From Nostoc punctiforme NIES-2108 (lineage in GTDB: Bacteria; Cyanobacteriota; Cyanobacteriia; Cyanobacteriales; Nostocaceae), in the NCBI GenBank assembly GCA_003326195.1, contig LXQE01000152.1, forward strand, positions 710-58,379: DNA of 57,670 nt, in the 5' to 3' direction. Below the pieces are notes generated by a model that was not told the DNA's origin, made no database searches, and saw only the letters and a list, made by a program, of their open reading frames with translations. This document shows positions 17,286-26,708 of this stretch, piece after piece (positions within the stretch are counted from its first letter, which is position 1; every line of letters starts with the position of its first letter). The position numbers and the translations under genes were made by a program.

Positions 17286-18497
17286 TTAGACCTCAATTTT
17301 TGTCTTAGCAGATTTTGGATCATGCAGGGATTTATAAGATGCAATAGCACGTTGAGCGTAAGAACTCCAATCCAAACCTGTAGCTCGGAATGATAATGCT
17401 GCTTCTCGTTTAGATAAAAGTAAATTTCTATCCTGGGCTAGTATTTGTAAGCAAGTGGCTATAGCTTGACTATTCTGTACAGGCACTAAATATCCTGCTG
17501 GATATTCTTCGATGTCGCCGTCTAATTTAATAGGTTCTACACCTGACATTCGTAGTAAGTCTTCACCACCTGTATTGGTTGTACAAATTATCGGCAAACC
17601 ACAAGCAAGAGCCTGCGCTTGTACATAAGCAAGTCCTTCTTCAATACTCGCTATCACAAAGACACTGCTATTGCGGTAATAGTCTGCTAACTCAATCTGC
17701 GGTACATGACCAATCAATTTAACCCGCTCATCTGCCCCTGCCAACAAAACGAGAGTTTCCGCCGTAGCTCCACCAACTAAACACAATTCGCTATTCGGTA
17801 TATCTGCTTTCATAAAGGCTCGTACTAAATAATGAATGCCTTTACGCACGCTCAAAGAACCAGCATAGATAACCCTAAAAATATCATCCTGCTTTGCACC
17901 TGGCAAAAAGCTTTTAAGATTCGTTCCAAAAGGGTTATGAACTAGGTGTTGTTCAGGAAATCCCTGAGCCAAAAAACTACGTTTCACAAACAAGCTAGGT
18001 ACTGCTACCTTTTCTGCTAGTTCGTATTCTCGTAGTTCTTGAGCGACAATATCTGGATGGGTTTCTGCCCAACACAGACCTAACTGCTGATATTCTTCCC
18101 TCAATATTTGACATTGCACCTTCATGTGAGCAGAACTACGTTCTAACAAAAAGGGTATGTTATTCAGTTTTGCCCAGTGCATAGCAGGCTCAGAAAAACT
18201 TGACCAGCCGTGTATTAGCGTGCTGCCTTCTAGATATCTACTTGCTGCTTTAGCAAATAAATTATGAACTAAGGCTTGAGATTTCATCATCAATTTTTCT
18301 TTACCTATTTGGTAGATGACTTTCCCTAATAAAAGAGTTAGAGGCAAGCTAATTACTTTATCATCTGGTATTCCCCATTTGCGGGTTTTGTATTTAGGAT
18401 AGTTAGTGATTAAACGATGTAAAATCCCTGCTGAATGCAGTTCTCTTGCTAGGTCAAACGCGTGCCATCTTCCGCCAACAACAATAGATATTTTCAT
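17286..18497 (-). CDS. Glycosyltransferase family 4, variant E-x7-Q motif
   Basis: This 403-aa GT-B protein opens MKISIVVGGRWHAFDLAREL. The donor domain has VIYAGSLSVRKGIHYL and a motif EGLAYVQAQ where the second Glu of the canonical E-x7-E is Gln. The second Glu usually contacts the donor ribose, so the enzyme may have altered donor binding; activity cannot be excluded. The gene starts just after the broken methyltransferase gene, whose last codon is 3 bases upstream. It is otherwise full length. Confidence 0.85.
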   Translation of the reverse strand: MKISIVVGGRWHAFDLARELHSAGILHRLITNYPKYKTRKWGIPDDKVISLPLTLLLGKVIYQIGKEKLMMKSQALVHNLFAKAASRYLEGSTLIHGWSSFSEPAMHWAKLNNIPFLLERSSAHMKVQCQILREEYQQLGLCWAETHPDIVAQELREYELAEKVAVPSLFVKRSFLAQGFPEQHLVHNPFGTNLKSFLPGAKQDDIFRVIYAGSLSVRKGIHYLVRAFMKADIPNSELCLVGGATAETLVLLAGADERVKLIGHVPQIELADYYRNSSVFVIASIEEGLAYVQAQALACGLPIICTTNTGGEDLLRMSGVEPIKLDGDIEEYPAGYLVPVQNSQAIATCLQILAQDRNLLLSKREAALSFRATGLDWSSYAQRAIASYKSLHDPKSAKTKIEV

Positions 18498-18499
18498 TT

Positions 18500-19067
18500 T
18501 TATACAGGTGCTTTTCTACCAATTACGATAAGTGTATGCGCCCAATATTCCTTAATATTTTCAGACAAAGGGATATAAGGAATAGTAATATTGCCAAGAA
18601 TAAAGCTCATCGGATAAAGAATTTTAGAAATTACCGAAGAAGGGTGTGCTGCAAGGAATCCAAAGTAATTGTGAGGTATCGTATGAATACACTGTAGTGA
18701 TAAATTTTCAAATTCTTTCTTGTGTAAACTACAGCTATAGTCTATTTCCGGCACATTATAGCCACCTAAACTTCCCAACTTCTTCTAAATAATTCTTCGC
18801 TCTTGATGCTACAGCAGCAGAAACATCTATACCGTGAACCTCAAATCCATTTACAGCCAAACTTGCTAGATAAATTCCTCCTCCACATCCCAATTCAAAC
18901 AATCGATCTGGTGGGGTAACTTTTGTAATTTTTAGTATTGTTTGCCAAGCTCGACCAAGCCTATTAATTTTTTTTAAATCTTCTGCTGAGTAGCAGTGAT
19001 GTTCATATCCTTCATGTTCTAACTCTCGTTTCCAAGCCTCACTAGCGTCATCATAATTTGTGTTCAT
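18500..19067 (-). pseudogene. SAM methyltransferase pseudogene, internal deletion plus frameshift
   Basis: Two overlapping frames together look like one methyltransferase. The 5' part (19067 to ~18765) has motif I FELGCGGGIYLAS and VHGIDVS, then reaches NYLEEVGK and stops. The 3' part, in another frame (from ~18778), begins at LGGYNVPEIDYS and ends near 18500 with a normal C-terminal region (TIPHNYFGFLAAHP). The middle, where motifs II and III and the usual EH-P segment should be, is absent: together ~190 aa instead of ~250-280. A deletion of about 70 codons combined with a shift of frame explains it. Confidence 0.75.
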
Positions 19068-19267
19068 AATTAATTCCTCAACTATATGGCTTTCATTTCT
19101 AACTTTTATAAAATTAAATATATATTAATGTATTTGCATTTGCTTGAATGGCAAGAAAAATGAGCCGTAGCTAGATTCCTTGCGAAGAAGTGACATTCAA
19201 TAAAATTAAAAAGTAGTATCGAGGCAATACAAAAACGTTTTCAAGTGGCTTTAGGTTAATGTGATCT

Positions 19268-20209
19268 TTAGTAAATCCTAGATGGTTTGATCAAGCGGAC
19301 TAGATTAGCACTAATTAAAAAATCATCTTCAGATTTATTAGTTTTTTTATTACATAATTCTCTGAAAATTTCAGATAATTCAGTCTTAAAGACTAAAGAC
19401 TTAGGGTCTAATTGAAGAATTAAATCTTTTATTTGGAAACCTATTTCGTGAAAGAGTTCACAATATTCTTGAGTACTTAAACGTGAAAATAAATCAAGTT
19501 CAACATAACGACCTCCACTTTGAAAATCTTCATTAGTTTGTAAAAATGATACAAAGTATTTCATATATTCTTCAGAATCTAGCAACAAATGGTTAAACGC
19601 ATTCTGTAAACCACCGCGCCCTGAAAAATGATCGCCACCAGCACAAAACCACAGAGGCCCATAAGTAGCATATAAAATTCCTCCTGGCTTCAAAACGCGA
19701 AAGGATTCCTTGAGAACTGATTTTAAATCTTGACAGTGTTCAAAAACTGCATCTGACGCACACAAATCAATTGATTCGTCTTTGAGAAATGAATGAGCTT
19801 CCAAAGGAGATTGATAAAACTCAATTTCAACATTTAATATTTTTTTACAATAATACGTAATTTCATTCCAAGAATCTTTGAATTCAAATAAATCAGTTGC
19901 GATAATTTTTCTAGGCTTTAATCTTGCCCAAGAAATAACATCCCACCCAGTTCCAGTTCCTTGAACAAGGATAGTAGCTTCTCTAATTTTGCATAACGCT
20001 GACCCCCAAAGACGACGAGTTTCTAAAGGCATTCCACGTCCTGGAAGTATGAGAGATGGTTGAAGAATTTTGAGAGTCTGTGGAGATAAAAATTGGCTAG
20101 CATATATAGAAAGTAAAGGGCGAATAAAAAAATAAAATAAACGCTTAACTATGCTTGTCTTATGTAATTTATCTTGTTCTAACCAAGAGATATTATAGTA
20201 ATTTTCCAT
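19268..20209 (-). CDS. Class I SAM-dependent methyltransferase
   Basis: This 313-aa protein has SAM motif I in ILVQGTGTGWDVISW and an acidic partner in KIIATDLFEF. Motifs II and III are DLCASDAVFEHCQDL and FRVLKPGGILYATYGPLW. It is larger than a minimal methyltransferase, with extra N-terminal (~60 aa) and C-terminal (~80 aa) segments. Given its position between the CgeB-like gene (6-base gap) and the broken methyltransferase, it is probably an EPS-modifying enzyme. The acceptor is unknown. Confidence 0.82.
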   Translation of the reverse strand: MENYYNISWLEQDKLHKTSIVKRLFYFFIRPLLSIYASQFLSPQTLKILQPSLILPGRGMPLETRRLWGSALCKIREATILVQGTGTGWDVISWARLKPRKIIATDLFEFKDSWNEITYYCKKILNVEIEFYQSPLEAHSFLKDESIDLCASDAVFEHCQDLKSVLKESFRVLKPGGILYATYGPLWFCAGGDHFSGRGGLQNAFNHLLLDSEEYMKYFVSFLQTNEDFQSGGRYVELDLFSRLSTQEYCELFHEIGFQIKDLILQLDPKSLVFKTELSEIFRELCNKKTNKSEDDFLISANLVRLIKPSRIY

Positions 20210-20214
20210 AATGG

Positions 20215-21246
20215 CTATTCACAACACATCTCTAATATAGTTTTTAATCGGCTTGTATATGTATTTGTATCTTTGATGATAATTTTCATGCCAATCTTTC
20301 GCATTTCTTCTCTTTCAACAGAATTTTCCAATAACCATTTACACTTATTAGCTAAATCTTCTGGTGAACTAAAAAAACCATACTCAGGATACCCAGCTAA
20401 GATTTCTCTGTGTTCTTGAGTATCTTCATAAATTCCACATCCACCACAGGCAGCTATTTCAAATGTTCTCATGGTTGATTCATCTTTATTGCGTTTTCTG
20501 ACAATACCTAGTGATAACTTAGAAAAATAAATAGCTAGCCGGAATTCATGCTCAAAAACTGCTGGTAGCTTTTGCCATTTTTTTAGATTTAGTCTATCCC
20601 AATCTGCACCATAAATTTTTAAGTTTAATCCATTCAATGAAGATAGAGCATCCAAAAAAGGAATACGTTCACTATCACCTGTACCTATAAAGGAAATATC
20701 TGCTTTAAATAAATCTTGCTCAACTTGAGAAACATTTATCGGCTGGTGGCAAAGAAACGGATCATAGGCAAATGGCAAATAATGAACTTTTTTAACTTCA
20801 TGTTTAATTAGCTCTGATAATATTTTTGTTTTTGTACTTATAACTAAATCATATCTTTTAAGATTGGATATAAACAATTCGCTACGATGGTTTGGATTCC
20901 ACGGATAATCAGTTAAATAATTAACAATCTTCGTACCTATTCTAGAGCAAATATCGAATACTTCATTTGTTAAAGGGAAAATTCCTGTTACTAAAACAAC
21001 TTGTGGACTAAATTCATTTATACAGCTAACTATTTTTTTATTAAAAGACCACCATTCTAAAGGACGCTTTCCTGATATTTTAAAAAATATTTTGCCCCAT
21101 GAGTGTTTCATAGATGGAGCGTAGGAATTCCAGCTTGTATCACTGACATAAAACAAAAGGTTTAATTCTTGAAATCCTCTAGCAAATATAGAACCTAATT
21201 GATAACTTTCCGAAATATTGCCAACAATTAGTACTTTATAATTCAT
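20215..21246 (-). CDS. CgeB-like glycosyltransferase (GT-B, DUF3880/Glyco_trans_1_2 type)
   Basis: This protein has 343 aa from the ATG at 21246, chosen because ATGA there overlaps the stop of the upstream FkbM gene by 4 bases; a start 9 bases earlier is possible. It has an N-terminal KVLIVGNISESYQLGSIFA segment and a C-terminal region with RTFEIAACGGCGIYEDTQEH, the hallmark of CgeB/spore-maturation-type glycosyltransferases. These act on spore crust or EPS sugars in other bacteria. The length matches the family. It is co-transcribed with its neighbours. Confidence 0.8.
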   Translation of the reverse strand: MNYKVLIVGNISESYQLGSIFARGFQELNLLFYVSDTSWNSYAPSMKHSWGKIFFKISGKRPLEWWSFNKKIVSCINEFSPQVVLVTGIFPLTNEVFDICSRIGTKIVNYLTDYPWNPNHRSELFISNLKRYDLVISTKTKILSELIKHEVKKVHYLPFAYDPFLCHQPINVSQVEQDLFKADISFIGTGDSERIPFLDALSSLNGLNLKIYGADWDRLNLKKWQKLPAVFEHEFRLAIYFSKLSLGIVRKRNKDESTMRTFEIAACGGCGIYEDTQEHREILAGYPEYGFFSSPEDLANKCKWLLENSVEREEMRKIGMKIIIKDTNTYTSRLKTILEMCCE

Positions 21247-22007
21247 AATGAACAATCATTAGGTTTTGCCAGCCATTCATCGCACTTTAATCCATATAAA
21301 TCTTTATTTATTAGTGCCATAGAATAGTTGTATTCACGCAAAATAATTTGACAATCAGTAGCTTGATTTTCTCCATGTGTAGCTAGTAATATCATTGGTC
21401 TATGTTCTTGAAAAAATTTCTCTCCACCCCTCAACACATTTGCTTCAGCGCCCTCAACATCTATTTTCACTAAGCTAACTGGATTATTTAAATTATGTAA
21501 CGAATCTAAAGTAATAATAGAAACCTCTAAATTTCCCTTATCTGTATCTGTCAAATATCCTTGTGCGTGTAAATGAGAAGTAGCAAACTTGCTTTTCCCT
21601 ATTTTGTCACTGACTGCTGCTGAAATAATTTCAATATTATCTATTTTATTCAACTGTATATGCTGATGAATAAACTCAATATTTCTAGGTAATGGTTCAA
21701 AAGATATTACTTTACCTGCTGCTCCAACTAAACGGCTCAACAAGATACTAAAAAAACCTACATTCGCACCAATATCTAAAACAGTAGTGCCTTCAAGCGA
21801 TAACTCAGTCAGAAGCTTATACTTATCTGCTTCATAAGAGCCTAGCCACATTCCATGTACTCCACTTCCCACAATCCACTTCATTCCTTTTGCTGGGCCT
21901 TGCAGGATAGGAAATATAGATTTTGTAGGTAATAAAGATAAAGGAAGACGAAGAAACTTCCCAATTGGATTGTCTGAGCGAATATTACTAAACTTAAATG
22001 CAATCAT
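21243..22007 (-). CDS. FkbM family SAM-dependent methyltransferase
   Basis: This 254-aa protein is the second FkbM enzyme of the locus. Motif I is VLDIGANVGFFSILLSR, followed by VISFEPLPRN; the family signature SLVKIDVEGAEANVLRGG, quoted in short as KIDVEGAE, lies near residue 165. The C-terminus ends in a short ECNC-poor tail. It overlaps the downstream CgeB-like gene by 4 bases (ATGA) and follows the GT4 gene at 22016 by 8 bases. It probably O-methylates a hydroxyl of the polysaccharide. Confidence 0.87.
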   Translation of the reverse strand: MIAFKFSNIRSDNPIGKFLRLPLSLLPTKSIFPILQGPAKGMKWIVGSGVHGMWLGSYEADKYKLLTELSLEGTTVLDIGANVGFFSILLSRLVGAAGKVISFEPLPRNIEFIHQHIQLNKIDNIEIISAAVSDKIGKSKFATSHLHAQGYLTDTDKGNLEVSIITLDSLHNLNNPVSLVKIDVEGAEANVLRGGEKFFQEHRPMILLATHGENQATDCQIILREYNYSMALINKDLYGLKCDEWLAKPNDCSL

Positions 22008-22015
22008 AATATTAC

Positions 22016-23179
22016 CTACGCAATTAATTGAACGTAAACACTTGTAGCTAGGTTACTTGGATTAGGTAATGATTTTAATTCTCTATATCCTAACTTAGAC
22101 TGCACAATTGCCTGCGAAATTATGTTCGCTAATTGTAGAGGATCATTACATGAAAAAATCCAACCATGCTTAATATTTGTAATCAACTCTTTTGCACAAC
22201 CAACCTTATCACTTGCAATAACTCTCAAACCAAACTGAAGGGCTTCATTAACTACTAAACCCCAGGTTTCTCCATTCTGGGAAGGAAGAATTAGTGTATC
22301 TGCCATTGCATAATATTCACCTAATTCTGACTGATTTTTAAAGCCAACAAAAATTGCTCTTTCACCTAGCTGTAATTTTACTCTTTCTTCAAACTCTTCT
22401 CTTAATTCCCCATCTCCCACAGCAAAAAACCAAGTTTTTTCTTTTTCTACTGATGATAGTTTTTCTAAGGCATCAGGAATTATTAAAGGATTTTTTACTG
22501 AAAACATCTTGCCGCAATAGATCAGAACATGATCTTCTTCTCTAATACCTGCCTTAGCTCGTAAAGTTTCTCTTTGTGGTAGCCAAAAATCCACCTGTTT
22601 TTGAAAAAACTCTGTATCAATGGCGTAGTGAGCTAAAGTCATACGACTCTTATCTACTCCCATCCGCAAATAATGATTTATAGAATCTGTCCCAATCGGG
22701 AAAAAATGAGTAAATTGATGATAGTAAAAAGATAAGAATAATTTACGTATTTTATCCTTGATATAAGAACGCGATAATGCCTCATCTGTTGTATCAGCCC
22801 TAAGCATTAACTTGTGTCTAGCTAAAGTTAACAGCAAAGTGCTAGCGGTAATGAAAGTAGGTGAATAAGCAAAAATTAATACAGCATCAGGTTTATAGCG
22901 ATTAATTGCAGCAACAGCTTTATTAGCTAATTTGATACCTTGTATTCCTCTTAAATCTTTCAGCAAACTTGTAGAGATGAATTCGTGTTCAAAACCTGCT
23001 GTTGGTTGACAATCCCATTTGAATACTACACCAAAGTTAGGATCTTCTCTGGGTGTTACACCATGATTACAGCCAAAAAATACTTTTATTTGTAAATTTG
23101 GTTGCTGTGCTAACTCACGAAATACAGGTGCAAAATACTGAACTGGATGAGTAACGAGAATTGCAAGTTTTATTAACAT
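22016..23179 (-). CDS. Glycosyltransferase family 4
   Basis: This 387-aa GT-B protein has an N-terminus LAILVTHPVQYFAPVFREL that resembles a common group of cyanobacterial GT4 proteins. The donor half has VLIYCGKMFSVKNPLIIPD and the complete E-x7-E as ETWGLVVNE. It is the first gene of the long minus-strand run of short-gap GT/methyltransferase genes. The 261-bp gap upstream separates it from the Wzc-like gene, so a promoter of its own is possible. Sugar specificity is unknown. Confidence 0.9.
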   Translation of the reverse strand: MLIKLAILVTHPVQYFAPVFRELAQQPNLQIKVFFGCNHGVTPREDPNFGVVFKWDCQPTAGFEHEFISTSLLKDLRGIQGIKLANKAVAAINRYKPDAVLIFAYSPTFITASTLLLTLARHKLMLRADTTDEALSRSYIKDKIRKLFLSFYYHQFTHFFPIGTDSINHYLRMGVDKSRMTLAHYAIDTEFFQKQVDFWLPQRETLRAKAGIREEDHVLIYCGKMFSVKNPLIIPDALEKLSSVEKEKTWFFAVGDGELREEFEERVKLQLGERAIFVGFKNQSELGEYYAMADTLILPSQNGETWGLVVNEALQFGLRVIASDKVGCAKELITNIKHGWIFSCNDPLQLANIISQAIVQSKLGYRELKSLPNPSNLATSVYVQLIA

Positions 23180-23440
23180 TTCAATTACTTTATCCAGTAT
23201 ATTTTGGTGATTCTAAATTACTTGTACAAAATATTAAGTAGTTTAGAAGTTAAAATATGGTCTATGTTGAACACCATTCGGATATTTCAAAAATTAAACA
23301 ATAATCCTCTATGAATTTTCAAACTTATGATTGAATTCCTAAATCAACCACATTAACTTCATATTTTCACCTGTAACCTTACCAACCTAAATCTTGAATC
23401 ACCTCAGAGAAAACACTGATTTAACCAAATGATTAACCAG

Positions 23441-25651
23441 TTAAAACAGGTGTAATCCAGTGATTCTACTTAAGTTTGACTTAATCCTATCTTTCTTACC
23501 AGAATTATTCTCTCCAGTTTGTGTATGATAGTAAGAATACATATAGTGATTATTGCCAGTATTTACGCCATTCACTACTATTCCCAACACAAGCACACGC
23601 GAATGCTCAATAAGTGCCTTTGTAGTCTTAGCCGCAGCAGAATTAACTACACCAGGACGTACAACTAGCAACATTCCATCTGCCATTTTGCCTACTATGG
23701 AAGCATCAGCTAGAACACTTAAAGGTGGAGTGTCAATAATTACGCAGTCATAATCTTGGGCAGCGTGTTTCAGTAACCCATTCATCCGCTGTGAGTCCAG
23801 TAGTGCAACAGGGTTAGGCGGTATGGTGCCAGCAGTGAGCAATTCTAGATTGCTCACCACTTCCTTAGCTGCTCCTGCTAACGTAGCTTGCCCTACTAAA
23901 ACATTACTTAACCCCATCAAATTAGGTTTTTGCCAGATTTCGTGTTGACGGGGGCGGCGCATATCTGCATCAATCAATAGCACTCGCTTTCCCATTTGGG
24001 CAGTTGCTACCGCCAAATTAGCTGCCACAAAAGATTTACCCTCATTCATCACAGAACTGCTAACCACAATTACCTTCAGTTCCTTATCAGAAAAAGTGAA
24101 CCCCAGGTTAATCTGGAGCATTTCAAAGGCAGCATTGACTGATGAATAAGGATTATTGAGTACCGGTAATTCGGTTATACTCTCACCACGAGCTAGTTTA
24201 TCTTTTTGCTCAAAAACCGGAATTGTACCCAACAAAGGATAGTCCAACAACTCTTGAGCTTCTTCTGTCGTCTTCACAGATGTGTCTCCAGCTTCTAGCA
24301 ATAAAGCTGCTGCGATCGCTAAGAAAAATCCTAAAAATCCTCCTAGTGCTAAATTTAAGAGAATACGAGGAGAAATTGGTTTTTTCGGAAGTAAAGCTTC
24401 AGAAACAATTCTGGCATTACCTACATTCTGATTTTCCAGCACTTGAACTTCTTGCAATCGTTTGAGCATTTGTTCGTAGGTTGTTTGAGCAACCTGTAGC
24501 TGTCGTTGTCGTTGTAGTTGCAGTTGTTCTAGTTTGGGTAAAGTTCTCAGACGTGCTTGATAAAGTACAAATGCCTTCATCAACACACCAACTTGATTCT
24601 CCAATCCCAACCGTTCTACTTCCACTTGCACCAAATTAGCGGTTAGGGTCTGCTTGAGTTCTCCTATTTGTAAATCTTGGTCTGGGATAGGCTGCGCGCT
24701 ACCCAGAGTTTGGGTCACTCTTCGTTCTAGCTGCTCTTTGAGAGCTTGTTCTTTACTTAACAAACTAGTAATAACTGGGTGTCCATCGGTAAATCGTGAC
24801 CTCTCTACAGCTAACAGGTCTTGAACCTTCTGATATTCTGATAAAACTTCTTGTACTGCTCTCGATTGACTTAAGGTGCTAAGTGCCATAGCTTGCTTTG
24901 TGTTCAATGCCAATTGATTTTGCAAAGCACCAGAACGGCTCCTAGCATCTACCAGCCGCGCCCGAAGTTGGGTTATTTGATTGGATAATTCATTGAGACT
25001 TCTAACGCCTTCTTGAGCTTCTACTTCTAAAGAAACAACCTCGTATTTTTCTTTAAACTGACGCAGTGCTGCTTCCCCTTCTGCAACCTTTGCCTCAACT
25101 AGGGGTAATTGCTTGTTTAAAAATTCCCGTGCTGCTCTAGCTTGAGAACGGTTAATCCGAACATTGTTTTCCAGATAAGCACTCATCAATTTATTGATGA
25201 TAGCTGTGGCTTGTTGAGGATTAGCACTACGGTAAGAAAGTTGTAAAATATCCGTCCCTCGGATACTTTTGATTTTCAAGTTACTTAGAAAAGTATCTAT
25301 TTCTAAAGGTTGTCCCAGTTTATCTTTCAGATGCAACTCAGCAATAGTTTTTTGAGTCAGGGGGTTGGAGCGAATGATTTCTGCTTCGGTTTCCAAAGGG
25401 TTAGAGAGATTTGTCACCCCACTGAGTTGTCCAAGCTGCTCATTTACGCCTGTAAGGGAAGAAAGGCCACTTTCCTTATTAAAAAGGAGTTTACCCTCGG
25501 ATTCATAAATGGGTTTTTTACTAAAAGCAACTAATCCTGTGACTCCAAAGACCGACCCCATAATGATTGCTATCAGGAACCAACGTCTTTTTAGAATCCG
25601 CCAATACTGTTGAAAATTAATCAGGTCTTGATCATCTTGATGGGAAGGCAT
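23441..25651 (-). CDS. Wzc-like polysaccharide co-polymerase / BY-type tyrosine kinase
   Basis: This 736-aa protein has a Wzz domain with a first membrane helix at ~25-45, long periplasmic coiled coils (Gln/Leu-rich, residues ~150-400), PKKPISPRILLN before a second membrane helix, and a cytoplasmic BY-kinase domain. Kinase motifs are Walker A SSSVMNEGKSFVAANLA, Walker A' VLLIDADMRRP and Walker B CVIIDTPPLS. The C-terminal tail (HYMYSYYHTQTG) carries clustered tyrosines expected to be autophosphorylated. It should control chain length and export together with Wzy/Wzx. No outer-membrane Wza gene is in the window. Confidence 0.92.
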   Translation of the reverse strand: MPSHQDDQDLINFQQYWRILKRRWFLIAIIMGSVFGVTGLVAFSKKPIYESEGKLLFNKESGLSSLTGVNEQLGQLSGVTNLSNPLETEAEIIRSNPLTQKTIAELHLKDKLGQPLEIDTFLSNLKIKSIRGTDILQLSYRSANPQQATAIINKLMSAYLENNVRINRSQARAAREFLNKQLPLVEAKVAEGEAALRQFKEKYEVVSLEVEAQEGVRSLNELSNQITQLRARLVDARSRSGALQNQLALNTKQAMALSTLSQSRAVQEVLSEYQKVQDLLAVERSRFTDGHPVITSLLSKEQALKEQLERRVTQTLGSAQPIPDQDLQIGELKQTLTANLVQVEVERLGLENQVGVLMKAFVLYQARLRTLPKLEQLQLQRQRQLQVAQTTYEQMLKRLQEVQVLENQNVGNARIVSEALLPKKPISPRILLNLALGGFLGFFLAIAAALLLEAGDTSVKTTEEAQELLDYPLLGTIPVFEQKDKLARGESITELPVLNNPYSSVNAAFEMLQINLGFTFSDKELKVIVVSSSVMNEGKSFVAANLAVATAQMGKRVLLIDADMRRPRQHEIWQKPNLMGLSNVLVGQATLAGAAKEVVSNLELLTAGTIPPNPVALLDSQRMNGLLKHAAQDYDCVIIDTPPLSVLADASIVGKMADGMLLVVRPGVVNSAAAKTTKALIEHSRVLVLGIVVNGVNTGNNHYMYSYYHTQTGENNSGKKDRIKSNLSRITGLHLF

Positions 25652-25999
25652 ACGTTTAGTTAATACTCTAGATATTTACACTGCTAAGGATTTAGTTCGC
25701 TCATTTGGTACTGGTATTAGAGCAGGGAAGTAGAAGAGGACATTGATCAACTTGCTCAAAAGTCTCTGAAAATTGCTCCTTGTTGATTGCAACGAGGTCT
25801 GGATAATTCATAAAGATTTAATAAAGCAATTATCCGACTTTTTTCCTGACAAAACATACGTAATTTTACGGTTCTTTCTGCATCATATTAATTGTTTAAT
25901 AGATTATCCTCATAGGAAATTTATAACCGCTAACTTAAATAGACACGAAAAATAAAATTATGTGAAGACAAATAAATATGAAAAATAAATCTACTGATT
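25652..25999. other. Intergenic DNA upstream of the wzc-like gene
   Basis: AT-rich and non-coding. A 60-codon frame at 25773 has no coding character. It probably contains the promoter for the minus-strand EPS arm, but no -10/-35 pair can be assigned. Confidence 0.45.
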
Positions 26000-26262
26000 C
26001 CCGCCCACTTACTTAGAGCGTTCCCTAATATATAAACAAATTCTCGTGTTGTAGCGTCAATTGCAAGCCATATCAATTGTCTATTTGCTTTCGACGACAC
26101 ATCCGACTACATCTCATCAATTTGGAGAATCAGCCAACTTGGTTTTTAGTAACTTCAACATATTTGCGAATTTGGTAGTATTTCTGTTTTACGTAGTAGT
26201 ATTGTAGTCAACATGATGATGCTTTGGTTAGCCGAGCGAATCCTGCCAGCGATATCCGTTTA
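26000..26262 (-). pseudogene. IS1-family transposase relic
   Basis: Reading the complement from 26262 downwards gives RISLAGFARLTKASSC, a stop in place of the expected Trp, LQYYYVKQKYYQIRKYVEV, a stop and frameshift, then LQIDEM, a TAG where Trp is expected, and SSKANRQLIWLAIDATTREF. This order (SL-GI-RVT, WLQ-YV, QIDEMWSFV, KQWIWLAID-TREIVG) is the core of IS1-type InsB transposases of cyanobacteria. At least three stops and shifts show decay. Element ends were not found. Confidence 0.75.
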
Positions 26263-26427
26263 AGTAAGAGTTAATTGATAAACTCACGCGTTGAGTGGTT
26301 AATTAGTTGTCGTGTTGAACTTTCGACAAACTGCCGTCTAAAGTTGTGTTCCCCATAACGATTTTGTCCATTCCTAACAATTTTCTTGGAATGCTTTTAA
26401 TTATTTTGAACTTTTGAAATCTGATCT

Positions 26428-26632
26428 AAAAGTTGGGAGCATCCCGTTTTGGCAGATCGCCCTGTGCTAAGGCGTACGCTACGCGAACAGACTATAAGTC
26501 TGGGGCTATACAAACTTTCGTCCGCCTGCGCGGACTCTATAAAAAAAAACCCGCGCAGGCGGGTTTAGTCTGTATAGCCGCGATTTTCAATCGCCCGGTG
26601 TTTCTTCCAAAAGTGGATGCTCCCTAAAAGTT
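26428..26632. repeat. 8-bp target-site duplication flanking a MITE
   Basis: TAAAAGTT at 26428-26435 and again at 26625-26632 directly abuts both inverted repeat ends of the MITE. Confidence 0.85.
26436..26624. mobile_element. 189-bp MITE with 18-bp terminal inverted repeats
   Basis: The left end GGGAGCATCCCGTTTTGG (26436-26453) and the complement of the right end GGGAGCATCCACTTTTGG (26607-26624) match at 16 of 18 positions. The element is flanked by the 8-bp duplication TAAAAGTT. The interior forms a nested hairpin: CCGCCTGCGCGG pairs with CCGCGCAGGCGG, and flanking GGCTATACAAACT pairs partly with AGTCTGTATAGCC. An internal GTACGCTACGCGAAC belongs to the Nostoc palindromic repeat family. There is no transposase; it must have moved in trans, by a family that makes 8-bp duplications. 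Confidence 0.85.
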
Positions 26633-26708
26633 TCAGACTAATTATTGCTTGCCTCAAATTTTGTTATGTCTATGCTGTACTCTTTCTAATTTTTAGGAAT
26701 CTACGCAA

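Noticed and set aside
25773..25955. 60-codon plus-strand frame upstream of the wzc-like gene
   Set aside because: No ribosome binding site, no coding character, lies in AT-rich promoter DNA.
26433..26627. 64-codon plus-strand frame
   Set aside because: It coincides almost exactly with the MITE; it is a by-product of the hairpin sequence.
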